This document shows, piece by piece, positions 45,727-55,652 of a DNA stretch of 64,000 bases (position 1 is its first letter; each line of letters starts with the position of its first letter). The translations under genes were made by a program, and so were the position numbers. The stretch is from positions 175,888 through 239,887 of the forward strand of contig NZ_CABFMQ020000087.1 in assembly GCF_901905185.1 (NCBI RefSeq), written 5' to 3'. The stretch is from Methylocella tundrae (GTDB lineage: Bacteria; Pseudomonadota; Alphaproteobacteria; Rhizobiales; Beijerinckiaceae). The notes beneath the pieces were generated by a model. The model searched no databases and was not told where the DNA came from. It saw only the letters and a list, made by a program, of their open reading frames with translations.

Positions 45727-46431
45727 ATGAACGCCGCCATTATTCTATTTCCCGGCTCGAATCGCGAAGGCGACGCCCTGCGCGCGCTCGCCCCGCATGG
45801 CGCGGCCAAAGTCGTCTGGCACGGCGACCGCGAACTGCCACAGGGGACCGACCTTGTCGTGCTGCCGGGCGGCTTTTCCTATGGCGACTATCTGCGTTGC
45901 GGCGCCATCGCGGCGCATTCGCCGGTTATGGGGGCCGTGCGCGCTCATGCCGAGCGCGGCGGCCTTGTGCTTGGCATCTGCAACGGCTTCCAGATTCTCG
46001 TCGAGTTCGGGCTCCTTCCCGGAGTTTTGATGCGCAATGCGCAGCTGCGCTTCATTTGCCGCATGCAGCATGTGCGCGTGGAGCGCAGCGACACGGCCTT
46101 TGCGTCGAGATACAAGCAGGGTCAGGCGATCAAGATCGCCATCGCCCACGGCGAAGGCAATTACGAGGCGGACGCAGAGACGATTCGCCGCCTCGAGGGA
46201 GATGGCCGCGTCGCCTTCCGCTATTGCGACGCCCAGGGCAAGCTCAGCAAGAGCGCCAACCCAAACGGTTCGACCAACGCCATCGCCGGCGTCTATTCCG
46301 AGCGCTTCAATGTTCTCGGCCTCATGCCTCACCCTGAGAATCTGATTGACCCACTGGTTGGCGGCACGGATGGCAAAGGGCTGTTCGAGAGCCTGGCGGC
46401 GTTCAAGGCCGCCGCGCCCGCCGCTGTCTAG
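45727..46431 (+). CDS. purQ: Phosphoribosylformylglycinamidine synthase glutaminase PurQ
   Basis: 234 residues, class I glutamine amidotransferase. The nucleophile elbow is GLVLGICNGFQILVE (Cys about 86) and the catalytic His/Glu lie in LGLMPHPENL near the C-terminus. It releases ammonia from glutamine for PurL. Confidence 0.96.
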   Translation: MNAAIILFPGSNREGDALRALAPHGAAKVVWHGDRELPQGTDLVVLPGGFSYGDYLRCGAIAAHSPVMGAVRAHAERGGLVLGICNGFQILVEFGLLPGVLMRNAQLRFICRMQHVRVERSDTAFASRYKQGQAIKIAIAHGEGNYEADAETIRRLEGDGRVAFRYCDAQGKLSKSANPNGSTNAIAGVYSERFNVLGLMPHPENLIDPLVGGTDGKGLFESLAAFKAAAPAAV

Positions 46432-46578
46432 CGAGCGGATTTGCGCGTTAACTTGTTCAATGGAGCGCCGCTGCTTAAGGAGGGCGGCTTCCTATCACTC
46501 GTGGGGCGGATCCTTCGCCTCGACCGCCGTTTCCGGCGGCCCTCCCTCCCAAGGGATCTCAATGACATAAGGCGGCCC

Positions 46579-48792
46579 ATGTCGAGCCACAGCGAAAAAC
46601 CACCCATCACCCCGGAACTGGTCGCCTCGCACGGCCTGAAGCCGGACGAATATGAGAAGATCCTCGCCTTGATTGGCCGGATTCCGACCTTCACCGAGCT
46701 CGGCATTTTCTCGGCGATGTGGAACGAGCATTGTTCCTATAAGTCGTCGCGGCTGCATCTGCGCGGCCTGCCGACCAGGGCGCCATGGGTCATCCAGGGC
46801 CCCGGCGAGAACGCCGGCGTCATCGACATCGGCGACGGCGAGGCCTGCGTCTTCAAGATGGAGAGTCACAACCATCCCTCCTATATCGAGCCGTTTCAGG
46901 GCGCGGCGACGGGAGTCGGCGGCATTTTGCGCGACGTCTTCACCATGGGCGCGCGGCCGGTCGCCTGCCTGAACCTGTTGCGGTTCGGCGCACCGGAGCA
47001 TCCGAAGACGCGCCATCTCGTCGCCGGAGTCGTGGCCGGCATCGGCTCCTACGGCAATAGTTTCGGCGTGCCGACGGTCGGCGGCGCGACCGCTTTTCAT
47101 AAGGGCTATGACGGTAACATCCTCGTCAATGCAATGGCCGTCGGCATCGCCCGCTCGGACGAAATTTTTTACGCAAAGGCGACGGGCGTCGGCAATCCGA
47201 TTGTCTATCTCGGCTCCAAAACCGGACGCGACGGCATTCATGGCGCGACCATGGCCTCGGCCTCCTTTGAGGAAGACGCCGAGGCGAAGCGCCCGACCGT
47301 GCAGGTCGGCGATCCCTTCACCGAGAAGCTGCTGCTAGAGGCCTGCCTCGAGCTGATGCGCACCGGCGCCGTCATCGCCATTCAGGACATGGGCGCGGCC
47401 GGGCTCACCTCCTCGGCGGTCGAAATGGGGGCGAAGGGCGATCTTGGCGTCGAACTCGACCTTGACGCCCTGCCCTGCCGCGAAACCGGCATGAGCGCCT
47501 ATGAAATGCTGCTCTCGGAAAGCCAGGAGCGGATGTTGATGGTGCTCGATCCGGCCAAGGAGGAAGAAGCGAAAGCCGCGTTCGTTAAATGGGGCCTCGA
47601 CTTCGCCATCGTCGGCAAAACGACCGACACGCTTCGCTTCGTCGTCAAGCATGGCGGCGAAGTCAAAGCCGACCTGCCGATCAAGCAGCTTGGCGACGCC
47701 GCCCCGCTCTATGACCGCCCGCATGTTTCCAGCGCCGCGCGCGAGCGCATAGACCCCGCCCGGATCGAGCCGCCGATCTCCAACGCGGAAGCTCTGCTGC
47801 GCCTCATCGCGACGCCGGACCTTTGCTCGAAGCGTTGGGTCTACGAGCAATATGACCATCTCATTCTCGGCAATAGCGTGCAGACTCCGGGCGGCGACGC
47901 GGCGGTGATCCGGCTTGGCGACGGCCCCAAGGGCCTGGCGCTGACGACGGATGTGACGCCGCGCTATTGCGAGGCCGATCCCTTCGAAGGGGGCAAACAG
48001 GCGGTGGCGGAGGCCTGGCGCAACCTCACGGCCGTCGGCGCGCTGCCGCGCGCGGTGACCGATAATCTCAATTTCGGCAATCCCGAAAAGCCGGAGATCA
48101 TGGGTCAGTTCGTCGATTGCCTCAAAGGCATTGGCGAGGCCTGCCGCGCGCTGGATTTCCCGATCGTCTCGGGCAATGTCTCGCTCTACAACGAGAGCAG
48201 CGGCAAGGCCATTCCGCCGACGCCGTCGATCGGCGGCGTCGGCGTCCTCAGCGACGTGGGGCGGACCGCGACGATTGCGTTCAAGCGGCCGGGCGAGCAG
48301 ATTTTCCTGATCGGAACGACGCTCGGCTGGCTCGGCCAATCTCTTTATTTGCGTGAAATCTGCGGGCGCGAGGAAGGCGCGCCGCCGCCCGTTGATCTCG
48401 GAGAGGAAAAGCGCAACGGCGATTTCGTGCGCAATCTCATCGCGCGGGGCGTGGTCGTCGCCGTTCACGACGCCTCGGACGGCGGGCTCGCCGTGGCGCT
48501 GGCGGAGATGGCTATGGCGGGAGGCGTCGGCGCCGTGATCGAAGCGCCGGCCGACGTCGCCGCTCATGCCTTCTGGTTCGGGGAGGATCAGGCGCGCTAC
48601 ATCGTCGCGGCGCAGACCAGCCAGGTCGAAACCGTCGTCGCTGCGGCGCTGGAGGCCGGCGTCCCCTGCCGGCGCATCGGCGAAACCGGGGGGCCGACAT
48701 TGACCCTCGGCGGCGAGACCTCCATATTGTTGAGTGATCTGGTGGGGAACTATGAAGAATGGCTCCCCGAATATATGGCCGGCGCGTTATAG
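46579..48792 (+). CDS. purL: Phosphoribosylformylglycinamidine synthase large subunit PurL
   Basis: 737 residues from the ATG before SSHSEKPP, the usual small PurL form that needs PurS and PurQ. It shows [15 protein letters not shown] (about 38-52), [28 protein letters not shown] and [12 protein letters not shown]. It forms FGAM from FGAR and ATP. The frame runs 138 bp further upstream but the extension is unlike the family. Confidence 0.97.
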   Translation: MSSHSEKPPITPELVASHGLKPDEYEKILALIGRIPTFTELGIFSAMWNEHCSYKSSRLHLRGLPTRAPWVIQGPGENAGVIDIGDGEACVFKMESHNHPSYIEPFQGAATGVGGILRDVFTMGARPVACLNLLRFGAPEHPKTRHLVAGVVAGIGSYGNSFGVPTVGGATAFHKGYDGNILVNAMAVGIARSDEIFYAKATGVGNPIVYLGSKTGRDGIHGATMASASFEEDAEAKRPTVQVGDPFTEKLLLEACLELMRTGAVIAIQDMGAAGLTSSAVEMGAKGDLGVELDLDALPCRETGMSAYEMLLSESQERMLMVLDPAKEEEAKAAFVKWGLDFAIVGKTTDTLRFVVKHGGEVKADLPIKQLGDAAPLYDRPHVSSAARERIDPARIEPPISNAEALLRLIATPDLCSKRWVYEQYDHLILGNSVQTPGGDAAVIRLGDGPKGLALTTDVTPRYCEADPFEGGKQAVAEAWRNLTAVGALPRAVTDNLNFGNPEKPEIMGQFVDCLKGIGEACRALDFPIVSGNVSLYNESSGKAIPPTPSIGGVGVLSDVGRTATIAFKRPGEQIFLIGTTLGWLGQSLYLREICGREEGAPPPVDLGEEKRNGDFVRNLIARGVVVAVHDASDGGLAVALAEMAMAGGVGAVIEAPADVAAHAFWFGEDQARYIVAAQTSQVETVVAAALEAGVPCRRIGETGGPTLTLGGETSILLSDLVGNYEEWLPEYMAGAL

Positions 48793-48905
48793 ACATCTTC
48801 GCGTTCATACGATCGCGTTTGGCGACGCGGGCCGGTACTGATTTTGCTTGAAGCGCTTTTATTCGCAGCGGCGCTTCACGCCGCGCTATCTAGGACGCAA
48901 CGCTC

Positions 48906-49139
48906 ATGCCCATGGAACCTTCCGAAATCGAAAAGCTCATCAGGACCGGCATTCCGGACGCGGTCATCGACCTCACCGATCTTGTCGGCGACAAGGACCA
49001 TTGGGCGGCGACGATCACCTCTTCCGAATTCATCGGCAAGACCAAGCTGCAGCAGCATCAGATCGTCTATAAAGCCCTCGGCGCCTCAATGGGCGGCCCG
49101 CTTCATGCATTGCAACTCACCACTCAAGCGCCAAAATAA
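48906..49139 (+). CDS. BolA family protein
   Basis: 77 residues: AVIDLTDLVGDKDHWAATITSSEFIGKTKLQQHQIVYKALG, the BolA fold, with the H-x-Q-V-Y-x-A-L motif. With the monothiol glutaredoxin encoded 52 bp downstream it probably forms an iron-sulfur binding heterocomplex that takes part in iron sensing or cluster trafficking, as in other alphaproteobacteria. Either of two near ATGs (48906, 48912) could be the start. Confidence 0.93.
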   Translation: MPMEPSEIEKLIRTGIPDAVIDLTDLVGDKDHWAATITSSEFIGKTKLQQHQIVYKALGASMGGPLHALQLTTQAPK

Positions 49140-49191
49140 AGCGCATAAATTCGCTGCGGCAATGACGGCGTTCACGTGAAAGGAATTGGCC

Positions 49192-49530
49192 ATGGCCATC
49201 AAGGAAGAGATCCAGTCGACGATCGAAAATAATGACGTGGTTTTATTCATGAAAGGCACGCGGAACTTTCCGCAATGCGGATTTTCCGGCCAGATCGTCC
49301 AGATCCTGTCTTATCTCGACGTCCCCTTCAAGGACGTGAACTGCCTCGAAACGGACGAAATCCGTCAGGGAATCAAGGAGTTCTCCAACTGGCCGACGAT
49401 TCCGCAGCTTTATATCAAAGGCGAATTCATCGGCGGCGCCGACATCACCCGCGAAATGTTCCAGAGCGGCGAACTCGCAAGCTACCTCAGCAGCAAGGGC
49501 ATTGAGGTCAAGCAGCCGGCCAAAGCCTGA
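49192..49530 (+). CDS. grxD: Monothiol glutaredoxin, Grx4 family
   Basis: 112 residues from the ATG at 49192 (TTG 49186 possible). It shows VVLFMKGTRNFPQCGFSGQIVQIL, with the CGFS active site typical of monothiol glutaredoxins, and WPTIPQLYIKGEFIGGADI. It carries a [2Fe-2S] cluster with glutathione and pairs with BolA, whose gene lies directly upstream. Confidence 0.96.
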   Translation: MAIKEEIQSTIENNDVVLFMKGTRNFPQCGFSGQIVQILSYLDVPFKDVNCLETDEIRQGIKEFSNWPTIPQLYIKGEFIGGADITREMFQSGELASYLSSKGIEVKQPAKA

Positions 49531-49535
49531 ACCGG

Positions 49536-49553
49536 CGCCGGCTTTCGCCGGCG
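49536..49553 (+). terminator. Stem-loop after grxD
   Basis: CGCCGGC-TTTC-GCCGGCG is a perfect 7-bp stem starting 6 bp after the stop. There is no T tract, so termination is likely but not certain. Confidence 0.55.
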
Positions 49554-49674
49554 AACCCGGCGCGTCAGCGGAATTGTCGCAATTCCGCCATCGCGTCTGT
49601 CGCAAATCCGCCGTCGCTCGCCGGGGCAATGCTCTTGCGCGAGCGCGCCGGCTTTTTGCGGGGAGAGAAGCGCG

Positions 49675-50349
49675 CTAGCTTTTTGCGGCGGACAGAAGCG
49701 CGAGAGCGTCGGGCGAATCCCATTGCGCGGGTCCGGCCATCACGCCGAGGTCGCACCCATTTTCATCAACAAGAATGGTCGTCGGCAGGCCAAGCGCCTT
49801 TCCATCCGCCTTCAGGGTCTGGAAAATATCGGCCGTGTTGTCGGCGTAGAAGCTGAGATTTTTGACGCCGATTTCGTTCAGGAAGGCCTTGGGTCGGTCC
49901 AACTTCGCCGTGTCTATGTTGACGGCGACGACGGTGAAATCCCTGGAGCCGAGCTTGCCTTGCAGCCGGTCGAGCGCCGGCATCTCCTGCCGGCACGGCA
50001 CGCACCATGTCGCCCAGAGATTCAAGAGCGTCGTTTTGCCCTTGAAATCGGAAAGCCGCGCCGGCGCGCCGTCAGCGGCCGCGAATTTAAGCTCCGGCAA
50101 CGGCCGCGGCTGCGTGGAAACGCTGAAGGCGGCGACCTCCCCATGCGCGAGCGGCGCCAGAACCGCGGCTCTGGCGCGGGCGCCCGGACAGGCGGCGCTC
50201 TCCACTTCCTTGCCGCCGGGCCCTTTCATCGCGTAAAGGACAGCCAGAACGGCGGCCGCTATCACCCCCGCCGTAATGACAAGACGGCGATTGGCGCTGG
50301 GACGATGGACATTGCGGTCCGGATCTCGTTGCGAAACAGGTTCACTCAT
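49675..50349 (-). CDS. TlpA-like thiol:disulfide interchange protein
   Basis: 224 residues with one N-terminal membrane anchor ([20 protein letters not shown], about 22-41) and a periplasmic thioredoxin domain with the [15 protein letters not shown] active site (about 113-127). The family is TlpA/ResE/CcmG, typically involved in cytochrome oxidase or cytochrome c maturation. It is divergent from argH with a 56-bp gap. Confidence 0.9.
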   Translation of the reverse strand: MSEPVSQRDPDRNVHRPSANRRLVITAGVIAAAVLAVLYAMKGPGGKEVESAACPGARARAAVLAPLAHGEVAAFSVSTQPRPLPELKFAAADGAPARLSDFKGKTTLLNLWATWCVPCRQEMPALDRLQGKLGSRDFTVVAVNIDTAKLDRPKAFLNEIGVKNLSFYADNTADIFQTLKADGKALGLPTTILVDENGCDLGVMAGPAQWDSPDALALLSAAKS

Positions 50350-50405
50350 GCGGTAAGTCTTTCAAGCCGTCTTCCAAGCTGATTTCTTCTAAAGAGCGGG
50401 ACACG

Positions 50406-51845
50406 ATGAGCAATAAAATGTGGGGCGGCCGGTTCGCCAGCGGTCCGGACGCGATCATGGAGGAAATCAACGCCTCGATCGGTTTCGACTACAAGCTCGC
50501 GCTGCAGGATATAGAGGGATCGAAAGCGCATGTCGCGATGCTGGCGCAGGCGAATATCGTCACGAAGGACGACGCCGACGCGATCGCCAAGGGACTAACC
50601 GCAATCAAGCATGAAATCGAGAGCGGAACATTCACATTTTCGCGCGCCCTCGAAGACATTCACATGAACATAGAATCGCGCCTTTCGGCGCTGATCGGCC
50701 CTGCGGCGGGCCGCCTGCATACGGCGCGCTCGCGCAATGATCAGGTCGCGCTCGACTTCCGCCTCTGGGTGCGCGACACGATCGACGCTCTCAGCGGCCA
50801 AATTCGCCAGCTGCAACTGGCGCTGGCCGAGAAAGCTCTCGCCCATGCGGGCAGCGTCATGCCCGGCTTCACCCATATGCAGTCGGCGCAGCCCGTCACC
50901 TTCGGCCATCATCTGCTCGCCTATGTCGAGATGTTCGCGCGCGATCGATCGCGCCTCGCGGACGCCCGCGCGCGCCTCAATGAATGCCCGCTCGGCGCGG
51001 CGGCGCTGGCCGGCACGTCGTTTCCGATCGACCGCGACGCCACCGCCCGCGCCCTTCGGTTCGACCGGCCGACCGCCAATTCCCTCGACAGCGTGTCCGA
51101 CCGCGATTTTGTGCTGGAAACGCTGAGCGCGGCGGCGATCTGCGCCGTTCATCTCTCCCGTTTCGCCGAGGAGATCGTGCTTTGGGCGACGCCGCAATTC
51201 GGCTTCGCGGCGCTGTCGGACAAATTCTCGACAGGCTCCTCGATCATGCCGCAAAAGCGCAATCCCGACGCCGCCGAACTGGTGCGCGGCAAGGCGGGGC
51301 GCATCATCGGCGCCCTTGCCGGGCTGCTGGTCGTCATGAAAGGCCTGCCGCTGACCTATTCGAAGGACATGCAGGAGGACAAGGAGGGCACGTTCGACGC
51401 GCTGCAATCCTTATCGCTCTGTCTTGCCGCGATGACCGGGATGGTCGGCGACCTTGAGCCCAATGAAAAGCGGATGAAGGCCGCGGCTGGCGCCGGATAT
51501 GCGACGGCGACGGACCTCGCCGACTGGCTGGTCAAGGCTTTGGGCCTACCGTTCCGCGAAGCCCATCACGTCACGGGCCGGCTCGTCGCCATCGCCGCCG
51601 CGCAGAACAAGGGTCTCGAAAAACTGACCCTCGACGAGATGCTGACGGTCGAGCCGCGCATCACACACGAGGTCTTCGACGTGCTCGGCGTCGAAAAATC
51701 CGTCCGCAGCCGGGTCAGCTACGGCGGCACGGCGCCGGCGAACGTCAAGGCGCAGGCGAAGCGCTGGCTCGCGAAGCTTAGGAAGGAAACCGCCGCGGCC
51801 GAAGCCGAGGCGTCAGAGACCCGAGCCAATGACGATCGCTCTTGA
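50406..51845 (+). CDS. argH: Argininosuccinate lyase
   Basis: 479 residues. It shows [31 protein letters not shown] (about 101-120), the family signature [12 protein letters not shown] (about 277-288), and a C-terminal tail rich in Ala/Glu. It splits argininosuccinate into arginine and fumarate. Its last codons overlap the following esterase gene by 17 nt in another frame. Confidence 0.96.
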   Translation: MSNKMWGGRFASGPDAIMEEINASIGFDYKLALQDIEGSKAHVAMLAQANIVTKDDADAIAKGLTAIKHEIESGTFTFSRALEDIHMNIESRLSALIGPAAGRLHTARSRNDQVALDFRLWVRDTIDALSGQIRQLQLALAEKALAHAGSVMPGFTHMQSAQPVTFGHHLLAYVEMFARDRSRLADARARLNECPLGAAALAGTSFPIDRDATARALRFDRPTANSLDSVSDRDFVLETLSAAAICAVHLSRFAEEIVLWATPQFGFAALSDKFSTGSSIMPQKRNPDAAELVRGKAGRIIGALAGLLVVMKGLPLTYSKDMQEDKEGTFDALQSLSLCLAAMTGMVGDLEPNEKRMKAAAGAGYATATDLADWLVKALGLPFREAHHVTGRLVAIAAAQNKGLEKLTLDEMLTVEPRITHEVFDVLGVEKSVRSRVSYGGTAPANVKAQAKRWLAKLRKETAAAEAEASETRANDDRS

Positions 51846-52503
51846 CGGGCCGCGAGTTGCGCCCCTCGCGGGGGGCCGTCCGGAAAGCCTTGTCGTGCTT
51901 TTGCATGGGATTGGCGCCAACGGCGATGATCTGATCGATCTTGCGCAGTACTGGGGCATGCTGCTGCCGCGCACAGAGTTCATTTCCCTGAACGCGCCGT
52001 TTGCGTGCGATTTCGCGCCGGATCGGCTGCAATGGTTCAGCGTCGCCGACCGCGCGCCGGCGAAACTGCTGGAAGGCGCCCGAACGGCGGCGAAGCTTCT
52101 CGACCCCTGTCTCGATACGCTTCTTGCCGAACGAGGCCTCGCGCCGGAGCGGCTTGCCCTCGTCGGTTTCTCACAGGGCGCAATGATGGCGCTCCATGTC
52201 GGCCTCAGGCGCAAGGAGCAGATCGCGGCGATCGTCGCCTTTTCCGGCGCGCTGCGCGACGGCGCGGCGCTGCGCGCCGAAATCGGCGGGAAGCCGCCGG
52301 TGCTGCTGATCCACGGCGAGGCCGACGACATCATTCCCTTCGCTTCGATGGCGGAGGCGAGAGCTGTTCTCGAGGCGCTGGGCGTTCCCGTCGCCGTGTT
52401 GGCGCGGCCGGGGCTTGGCCACAGCATCGATGAAGAAGGGCTCATCGCCGGCGGCTCGTTTTTGCGCGAGCGCCTTTCGCCAGGAACGAGCGAGAGGCAA
52501 TAA
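51829..52503 (+). CDS. Phospholipase/carboxylesterase family hydrolase
   Basis: 224 residues, alpha/beta hydrolase of the YpfH/acyl-protein thioesterase type. Catalytic residues are Ser in [13 protein letters not shown] (about 115-125), Asp in [10 protein letters not shown] and His in [10 protein letters not shown]. No signal peptide. It overlaps argH by 17 nt, so it is probably co-transcribed. Physiological substrate unknown. It is convergent with cbbR with a 21-bp gap. Confidence 0.88.
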   Translation: MTIALDGPRVAPLAGGRPESLVVLLHGIGANGDDLIDLAQYWGMLLPRTEFISLNAPFACDFAPDRLQWFSVADRAPAKLLEGARTAAKLLDPCLDTLLAERGLAPERLALVGFSQGAMMALHVGLRRKEQIAAIVAFSGALRDGAALRAEIGGKPPVLLIHGEADDIIPFASMAEARAVLEALGVPVAVLARPGLGHSIDEEGLIAGGSFLRERLSPGTSERQ

Positions 52504-52524
52504 AAGTCTGGAACTTTTGGGGAT

Positions 52525-53451
52525 TTATTCCCTCGGCAGAGCGATCTTCGGCAGAAAGCCGCGTCCGTCGGAAACGACGAAATCCCACATGGTTTTCGCC
52601 GCGGGCGACAGCTCCCGGCCGCCGTGACGAACGGCGAACCATTGGCGCATGATCGGCATGCCGACGACATCCAGAATGGCAAGGCGCCCTTCGGCCACTT
52701 CCGCCTCTACCGTATGCGCGGAGATCAGCGTAAGCCCGAGGCCCGCCATCACCGCCTGCTTGACCGTCTCGTTCGAGCCGATCTCGATGTGAACGCGCGG
52801 CGGCGATGGCGCGAGCCCGCCAAAGAACGTATCAAAAACATTGCGCGTGCCCGAGCCTTCCTCGCGGATGATGAATCCCTCGTGGCAGAGCTCCGCCTTG
52901 TCTATGCCGGCGCGTTTTGCCATACTGTGCTCGGGCGGAGCAATGACGACCTGGGGATGAGGGCCGAAGACTTTGCTGAAGACCGGAAAATCGGCCGGAG
53001 GGCTGCCCATTAGCGCCATGTCGATCGCGTAGTCGCGGAGCGCAGCAACGATCGTGGCTCTGTTCCCGACGGTGACGGCAATTTCTATGCGCGGATTCCC
53101 GCGCGCGAAGGCGGCGATCAGGCGCGGCGCGAAATATTTAGCGGTGGAGGCGACGCCAATTGTCACGCGTCCGGCATGCTTGTCTTTGTGCGCCGATAGC
53201 GTCGCTTTCAGTTCGGCCAGGGCCAGATCGATGCGCGTCGCGATTTTGACCACCTCCTGCCCGGCGTCGGTCAAGCGCAGCCGCCCCCCCGTGCGATCGA
53301 ACAGGGCGACGCCGACGTCATCTTCGAGAAGCTTGATCCGCGACGTCAACGCCGCCGCGGTCACGTTGAGATCGTCGGCCGCCGCGGCGATGGTTCCACT
53401 TTCAGCGACGGCGACGATGGTTTCGAGATGCTTGAGAGTAAGGCGGCGCAT
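52525..53451 (-). CDS. cbbR: LysR-type regulator CbbR
   Basis: 308 residues with an N-terminal HTH (LKHLETIVAVAESGTIAAAADDLNVTAAALTSRIKLLE) and a substrate-binding domain with IGVASTAKYFAPRLIAAFARG. Both the sequence and the position divergent from cbbF identify it as CbbR, activator of Calvin cycle operons, whose effectors in relatives are NADPH, ATP or phosphorylated intermediates. The gap to cbbF is only 103 bp. Confidence 0.95.
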   Translation of the reverse strand: MRRLTLKHLETIVAVAESGTIAAAADDLNVTAAALTSRIKLLEDDVGVALFDRTGGRLRLTDAGQEVVKIATRIDLALAELKATLSAHKDKHAGRVTIGVASTAKYFAPRLIAAFARGNPRIEIAVTVGNRATIVAALRDYAIDMALMGSPPADFPVFSKVFGPHPQVVIAPPEHSMAKRAGIDKAELCHEGFIIREEGSGTRNVFDTFFGGLAPSPPRVHIEIGSNETVKQAVMAGLGLTLISAHTVEAEVAEGRLAILDVVGMPIMRQWFAVRHGGRELSPAAKTMWDFVVSDGRGFLPKIALPRE

Positions 53452-53554
53452 CGTCCCTCTTGAGATTTTCTGTTAGTGGGGCGGATTATATTCACTTTTA
53501 TTTCTGATGGCTTTCGGCGATAAGGCTGAAAATTAAATGGGGAAAAGGCGCGAC
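53452..53554. promoter_or_regulatory. cbbR-cbbF divergent promoter region
   Basis: This 103-bp gap should contain the CbbR operator and both promoters. It is AT-rich at 53484-53505 (ATTATATTCACTTTTATTTC) compared with its surroundings. No perfect TNA-N7-TNA CbbR site was fixed by eye. GGGGAAAAGG at 53539-53548 is the cbbF ribosome site. Confidence 0.6.
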
Positions 53555-54613
53555 ATGCCAAGGATTTCCGGGGCGCAGGATTTCGAAGCCTATCTAAAGC
53601 AGAGCGTTGTGGCGAACCCGCGTTTGGACGCCGCTGCGAAAGCGCTCTCCGAGATCGCCGCCACCGCGGTCAAACTGTCGGACCTTATCGGGCTGGGCCA
53701 GCTCTATGGCCGACTCGGCGCCAGCCGCGACAGCACCAACACCGACGGCGACGTGCAGAAAGAGCTCGACGTCCTCGCCGATGAGATGTTCGTCGAGGCC
53801 ATGCGTCGCGCGCCGGTCTATGGCGTCGTATCCGAAGAGCTGAGCGAGGCCGTGCTTCTCGACCCCACGGCCTCCATCGTGGTCTCGATGGATCCTCTCG
53901 ACGGTTCATCGAATATCGACGCGAATGTATCGATCGGAACGATCTTCTCCGTGCTTCCGACGCTGCCGGACGCGAGCAGCCTCGAAGAGCATTTTTTGCA
54001 GCCGGGAAGCGCTCAGATCGCCGCCGGCTTCGTTATCTACGGCCCGCAGACGTCAATCGTCTTCGCACTCGGCGACGGCCCTGTCGAGATCTTTACGCTG
54101 GATCGCAGCGACGGCCGCTTCTTCCATGCGGTGACCGTCGGACCAATCCCCAAGGAATCGTCCGAATATGCTGTCAACGCTTCAAATTACCGCCATTGGG
54201 AGCCCTCGATACGCGCCTTTATCGAGGATTGCGCCCGCGGCGTCGAAGGACCCATGAAGCGTAATTACAATATGCGCTGGGTCGCCGCCCTCGTCGCCGA
54301 GGCCTATCGCATCCTCTTGCGCGGCGGCGTGTTTCTCTACCCCGGCGATCAGCGGCCCGGCTATGCCGACGGGCGGCTCCGCCTGCTTTATGAAGGCGCG
54401 CCGATCGCCTTCCTGATCGAACGGGCCGGCGGCGTCGCGACCGATGGCGTCAACCCGCTTCTCGACATCGTTCCAAGCGCGATCCATCAGCGGACTCCCC
54501 TGGTTTTTGGTTCGGCCGATCCGACGCGTCTTGTCGCGCGCTACCGCTCGGATCCGAAGGTCTCGGCCGAGCGCGCGCCGCTTTTCGGGGGACGCGGCCT
54601 CATTCGCGGCTAG
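53555..54613 (+). CDS. cbbF: Fructose-1,6-bisphosphatase, class I
   Basis: 352 residues from the ATG at 53555, chosen because GGGGAAAAGG precedes it; an ATG at 53537 gives 6 more residues. It shows DVQKELDVLADEMF, the metal-binding VVSMDPLDGSSNIDANVSIGTIFS (about 113-135) and a C-terminal GVNPLLDIVPSAIHQRTPLVFGS. It removes a phosphate from fructose-1,6- and possibly sedoheptulose-1,7-bisphosphate in the Calvin cycle. It is the first gene of the cbb operon. Confidence 0.95.
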   Translation: MPRISGAQDFEAYLKQSVVANPRLDAAAKALSEIAATAVKLSDLIGLGQLYGRLGASRDSTNTDGDVQKELDVLADEMFVEAMRRAPVYGVVSEELSEAVLLDPTASIVVSMDPLDGSSNIDANVSIGTIFSVLPTLPDASSLEEHFLQPGSAQIAAGFVIYGPQTSIVFALGDGPVEIFTLDRSDGRFFHAVTVGPIPKESSEYAVNASNYRHWEPSIRAFIEDCARGVEGPMKRNYNMRWVAALVAEAYRILLRGGVFLYPGDQRPGYADGRLRLLYEGAPIAFLIERAGGVATDGVNPLLDIVPSAIHQRTPLVFGSADPTRLVARYRSDPKVSAERAPLFGGRGLIRG

Positions 54614-54737
54614 CGCCTGGCGCTGGCTTTCTCTCATCGCATTTTCTTTGTGTGAACCGCCATAAGGGTTCAATTGAAAGTGCTCTGGATCATTCGCGGT
54701 TTAGACTCCGGCGTCCGGTTGAAGAAAGCTGAAGGCC

Positions 54738-55652
54738 ATGTCGGCAAGATATCCGATCATTTCGGTCACCGGTTCATCAGGCGCGGGAACGACCTCCGTC
54801 AAGCGCACCTTCGAGCAGATTTTCCGGCGCGAAGGCATCAACGCGGCCTATATCGAGGGCGACGCCTTTCACCGCTATGATCGCGACGAAATGCGCCAGG
54901 TGATGGCCGACGAGGAAGCGAAGGGCAACCACCACTTCAGCCATTTCGGGGCGAGCGCCAATCTGCTCGAAGAGCTCGAGAATGTCTTCGCCACCTATAG
55001 CGCGCGCGGGACCGCCAAGACGCGACATTATGTGCATGACGAAGCCGAGGCCGCGCTTTATGGGAGCCCGCCCGGCGTCTTTACCGAGTGGAAGCCATTG
55101 CAGGCGCACAGCGATCTTCTCTTCTATGAAGGTCTGCATGGCGCGGTCGTCACCGAAAAGGTAAATATAGCGCGGCACGCGGATCTGAAGATCGGCGTCG
55201 TTCCAGTGATCAATCTCGAATGGATTCAGAAAATCCATCGCGACCGCGCCGATCGCGGCTATACGACCGAAGCGGTAATGGACACGATCCTGCGCCGGAT
55301 GCCAGATTATACGCGCTACATCTGTCCGCAATTTACCGAAACGGACATCAATTTTCAGCGCGTTCCGACGGTCGACACCTCAAACCCCTTCGTCGCGCGG
55401 TGGATTCCAACAGCCGACGAATCGATGGTCATCATCCGTTTCGCGAAGCCGACCGGCATAGATTTTCCGTATCTGCATTCGATGATCCGCGACAGTTTCA
55501 TGTCGCGCGCCAATTCGATCGTGATCCCCGGCAACAAGCTCGATCTAGCGATGCAGCTCATCCTGACCCCCTTCATCCTCCAGCTCGTCGAGCGGCGAAG
55601 GCGGCTAACTCATGGACGTAAATTTGATGAACGTGCTAGCGAGAGTTTCTAA
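54738..55652 (+). CDS. cbbP: Phosphoribulokinase
   Basis: 304 residues, the bacterial octameric type. It shows P-loop [22 protein letters not shown] (about 7-28), [15 protein letters not shown] and [22 protein letters not shown]. It phosphorylates ribulose-5-phosphate to the RuBisCO substrate. It begins 124 bp after cbbF, and its 3' end overlaps cbbT by 41 nt if cbbT starts at 55612. Confidence 0.97.
   Translation: MSARYPIISVTGSSGAGTTSVKRTFEQIFRREGINAAYIEGDAFHRYDRDEMRQVMADEEAKGNHHFSHFGASANLLEELENVFATYSARGTAKTRHYVHDEAEAALYGSPPGVFTEWKPLQAHSDLLFYEGLHGAVVTEKVNIARHADLKIGVVPVINLEWIQKIHRDRADRGYTTEAVMDTILRRMPDYTRYICPQFTETDINFQRVPTVDTSNPFVARWIPTADESMVIIRFAKPTGIDFPYLHSMIRDSFMSRANSIVIPGNKLDLAMQLILTPFILQLVERRRRLTHGRKFDERASESF

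Noticed and set aside
47335..48567. 410-codon minus-strand frame opposite purL
   Set aside because: It is a shadow of purL with no domain or ribosome site.
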